Below are positions 62,073 through 64,000 of a stretch of DNA of 64,000 nt, in pieces; position 1 is the stretch's first letter, and each line of letters opens with the position of its first letter. The notes beneath the pieces were generated by a model. That model worked only from the letters and a program-made list of their open reading frames with translations. It searched no databases and had not been told where the DNA came from. Both the position numbers and the translations under genes were made by a program. The DNA lies in NCBI GenBank assembly GCA_002483285.1, contig DLHP01000041.1, forward strand, positions 186,001 to 250,000, written 5' to 3'. Source of the stretch: Flavobacterium sp. UBA7665 (GTDB taxonomy: Bacteria; Bacteroidota; Bacteroidia; Flavobacteriales; Flavobacteriaceae).

Positions 62073-64000
62073 TTATTCCCTGTAAAAAACCCGTTTCACG
62101 CGCTGTGAAATTCCGGTAAGTATTTCATACGGAATGGTTTCTAATTTTTGCGCGATCTCAATCACAGTAGGGCTTTCGCCGAAAATCACGACCTGGTCGC
62201 CTTCCTTACAAGCGATATCGGTACAAACTACCATTAGCATGTCCATACAAACGCTGCCCACAATGGGCGCTTTTTGGTGGTTGATGGTCACATAGCCCGC
62301 GCCGTTGCCCCAATGCCGCGAAATCCCGTCGGCATAACCAATCGGGATGGTGGCGATTTTAGTGGTTTTGCTGGCCATGAATCGACGTCCATAACCCACG
62401 CTTTCACCGCTTTCAATCGTACGGATTTGTGAAATGATCGACTTGAGTGTCCCCACATTTTCAAGCATTGGTTGTTCATCCGGATCGTTTGAAATGCCAT
62501 AAAGCCCGATTCCCAAACGCACCATATCATACTGCGCTTTCGGGAAGTTGCTGATGCCCGACGTGTTTAGGATGTGACGAATAGGTTTAATCTGCAATTC
62601 GGCCATGATTTGAGAAGACAAACGCTCAAACAAATCAATCTGCGATAAGGCAAATTCGTGGTGCTGCAAATCGTCGCTTGTGGCCATGTGCGACAGGATG
62701 CTTTTTACGGTCACCGATTGGGTTTGCTTTAAAATGGCGATGAGTTCGGCGATGTGCTCCTCCTCAAAACCGAGCCGGTGCATGCCCGTATCGATTTTGA
62801 GGTGTATCGGGAAATGCTTGAGTTTTTTCTGTTCGGCGATTTTCAGGAACGCGCGCAGCCCTTTGATGCTGTAAATTTCGGGCTCCAGTTTGTGCTGGAT
62901 AATCGAGGCGAAACTCGTCGTTTCAGGGTTCAATACCATAATCGGCAACTGGATGCCGTCATTTTTGAGCGAAATGCCCTCATCGGCAAAAGCCACTCCT
63001 AGGTAATCCACCTTGTGGTGTTCGAGCAATTTGGCAATCTCAAAGCCGCCGTTACCGTAGCCGAATGCCTTGACCATGACCATCATCTTGGTTTTCTTCT
63101 TGAGTTTCGATTTGAAGAAGTTGAGGTTGTGGCTGATGGCGTTCAGGTTAATCTCGAGCACCGTTTCGTGCGTTTTTTCCTCGAGCGCAGCAACGATTTT
63201 CTCAAAATGGAACGTTCGCGCGCCTTTGATCAATATGGTTTCGGATTCGAAAGGCAAGCTATCCAGTTGGTCCAGGAAATCATCGGTTTTTTTGAACATC
63301 ACCGCGTTGAGGAACTTATTTTTGAACTTCGATATCGTCTCACCAATGCCAATGACACGCGCAATCTTGTTAGAAATCACGAGCTGCGACACATTAGAAT
63401 ACAACTCCTCATCCGACAAACCGCTCTGGAAAATATCCGACAGGACCAACGTTTTCTTCTTGTATTGTTTTTGGCTTTCGAGAAAATCAAGCGCAATTTT
63501 GAGTGACTGGAAATCCGAGCTGTAACTGTCGTCGATTAGCGTCGTGTTGTTGATTCCATTCTTGACTTTGAGCCGCATTTCTACTGGAAACAGCAACTCC
63601 ATCCGGCTTTCGATGGTGTGTTGGTCGTAGCCAAAGTGCAGCAAAACCATCATGCACTGGATGGCATTTTCTACCGAGGCATCGTCCTGGAATGGAATCT
63701 TGATTTCAAAATGGTCGGCGTCGTAGCGGATTTTTAAAAGCGTCTTGTCAAGCACCGATTTTTTTGAGATGAAAACATTAGCGCTTTCGTCCTTGCAACT
63801 CCAAGAAAAGCGCGTCACCTTGGGGTTCAGGAACGCCTCAACCGTTTTATTTTTATTGTAGATCAGCACTTTTGCATGTTGAAAAAGCTGTACTTTCTGT
63901 TTGATTTTTTCACCGATGTTGGCAAACCCTTCATCATGCGCCGAGCCGATATTGGTCAAAATCCCAATCGTTGGGCGGATAATCGTCTCGAGTTTTTCCA
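62073..64000 (-). CDS. bifunctional MurF-Alr (UDP-MurNAc-tripeptide ligase / alanine racemase), partial
   Basis: The reading frame runs off the right edge, so the N-terminal part of MurF is missing. The visible part has the end of a Mur ligase (TNIGSAHDEGF, then DDSYSSDFQS and a C-terminal ligase domain to about 61000-region equivalents near 63180) followed by an alanine racemase: MVKAFGYGNGGFE with the PLP Lys, DTGMHRLGF, GIGLYG and GSVCMDML. The fusion makes D-Ala and attaches D-Ala-D-Ala to the peptidoglycan precursor. Such MurF-Alr fusions are typical of Bacteroidota, about 815 residues in full. Confidence 0.93.
   Translation of the reverse strand, partial: EKLETIIRPTIGILTNIGSAHDEGFANIGEKIKQKVQLFQHAKVLIYNKNKTVEAFLNPKVTRFSWSCKDESANVFISKKSVLDKTLLKIRYDADHFEIKIPFQDDASVENAIQCMMVLLHFGYDQHTIESRMELLFPVEMRLKVKNGINNTTLIDDSYSSDFQSLKIALDFLESQKQYKKKTLVLSDIFQSGLSDEELYSNVSQLVISNKIARVIGIGETISKFKNKFLNAVMFKKTDDFLDQLDSLPFESETILIKGARTFHFEKIVAALEEKTHETVLEINLNAISHNLNFFKSKLKKKTKMMVMVKAFGYGNGGFEIAKLLEHHKVDYLGVAFADEGISLKNDGIQLPIMVLNPETTSFASIIQHKLEPEIYSIKGLRAFLKIAEQKKLKHFPIHLKIDTGMHRLGFEEEHIAELIAILKQTQSVTVKSILSHMATSDDLQHHEFALSQIDLFERLSSQIMAELQIKPIRHILNTSGISNFPKAQYDMVRLGIGLYGISNDPDEQPMLENVGTLKSIISQIRTIESGESVGYGRRFMASKTTKIATIPIGYADGISRHWGNGAGYVTINHQKAPIVGSVCMDMLMVVCTDIACKEGDQVVIFGESPTVIEIAQKLETIPYEILTGISQRVKRVFYRE

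Noticed and set aside
63951..63959. Start codon for MurF-Alr at 63959
   Set aside because: This is an in-frame TTG within the conserved GILTNIGSAH segment; the frame stays open to the window edge, so the gene is partial.

Overview
The window is chromosomal DNA from a Flavobacterium-like member of the Bacteroidota. Three things support this. Promoters have the Bacteroidota form TTTG, a 17-20 nt spacer, then TAnnTTTG (for example at 885-915, 42846-42874 and 59737-59767). The proteins are lineage-typical: a type IX secretion C-terminus, lipoproteins with acidic SDDD-like export signals, a MurF-Alr fusion and a PID-type tail anchor. The tyrosine ammonia-lyase closely resembles, from memory, the Flavobacterium johnsoniae enzyme. 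No insertion sequence, prophage, CRISPR array or rRNA was seen.

Region 1 (1-2783) holds three small exported proteins of unknown function. The first and third are paralogues. Region 2 (2784-36935) is the main accessory locus: a flexirubin-type aryl-polyene / dialkylresorcinol pigment cluster. A divergent FAD-dependent halogenase-like gene faces an almost gap-free run of about 33 kb on the + strand. That run encodes a tyrosine ammonia-lyase (makes the p-coumarate starter), a CoA-ligase-like AMP enzyme (starter activation), a ketoreductase, two acyl carrier proteins, several ketosynthases and ketosynthase-like subunits, three hotdog proteins and a thioesterase. It also encodes DarA and DarB (dialkylresorcinol half), two CrtI-like flavoproteins, several candidate acyltransferases (LpxL-like, BtrH-like, C45-like, PlsC-like), and an export or envelope set (ABC transporter, LolA-like protein, lipoproteins, MMPL-PlsC fusion, GT2-DUF2062). 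Many neighbours overlap by a few bases, implying translational coupling. The ester-forming enzyme that joins polyene to resorcinol is not obvious; the BtrH-like and C45-like proteins are the best candidates here.

Region 3 (37029-46787) is core metabolism: dusB, an FtsX-type permease with rbfA, methylmalonyl-CoA epimerase, a CAU-anticodon tRNA, a small membrane-anchored protein, riboflavin synthase divergent from pdxA, and the fatty-acid initiation group DUF177-rpmF-fabH-accB-accC. Its spacers carry short repeats.

Region 4 (46834-64000) mixes exported and envelope functions: an S9 peptidase, a large T9SS-secreted zinc metalloprotease with repeated FN3 and GEVED modules, a DAO oxidoreductase with mtgA, DoxX, an AIM24-family protein, a ZnuD-like TonB receptor locus, two probably surface-exposed lipoproteins, asd, mscL, and a MurF-Alr fusion cut by the right edge.
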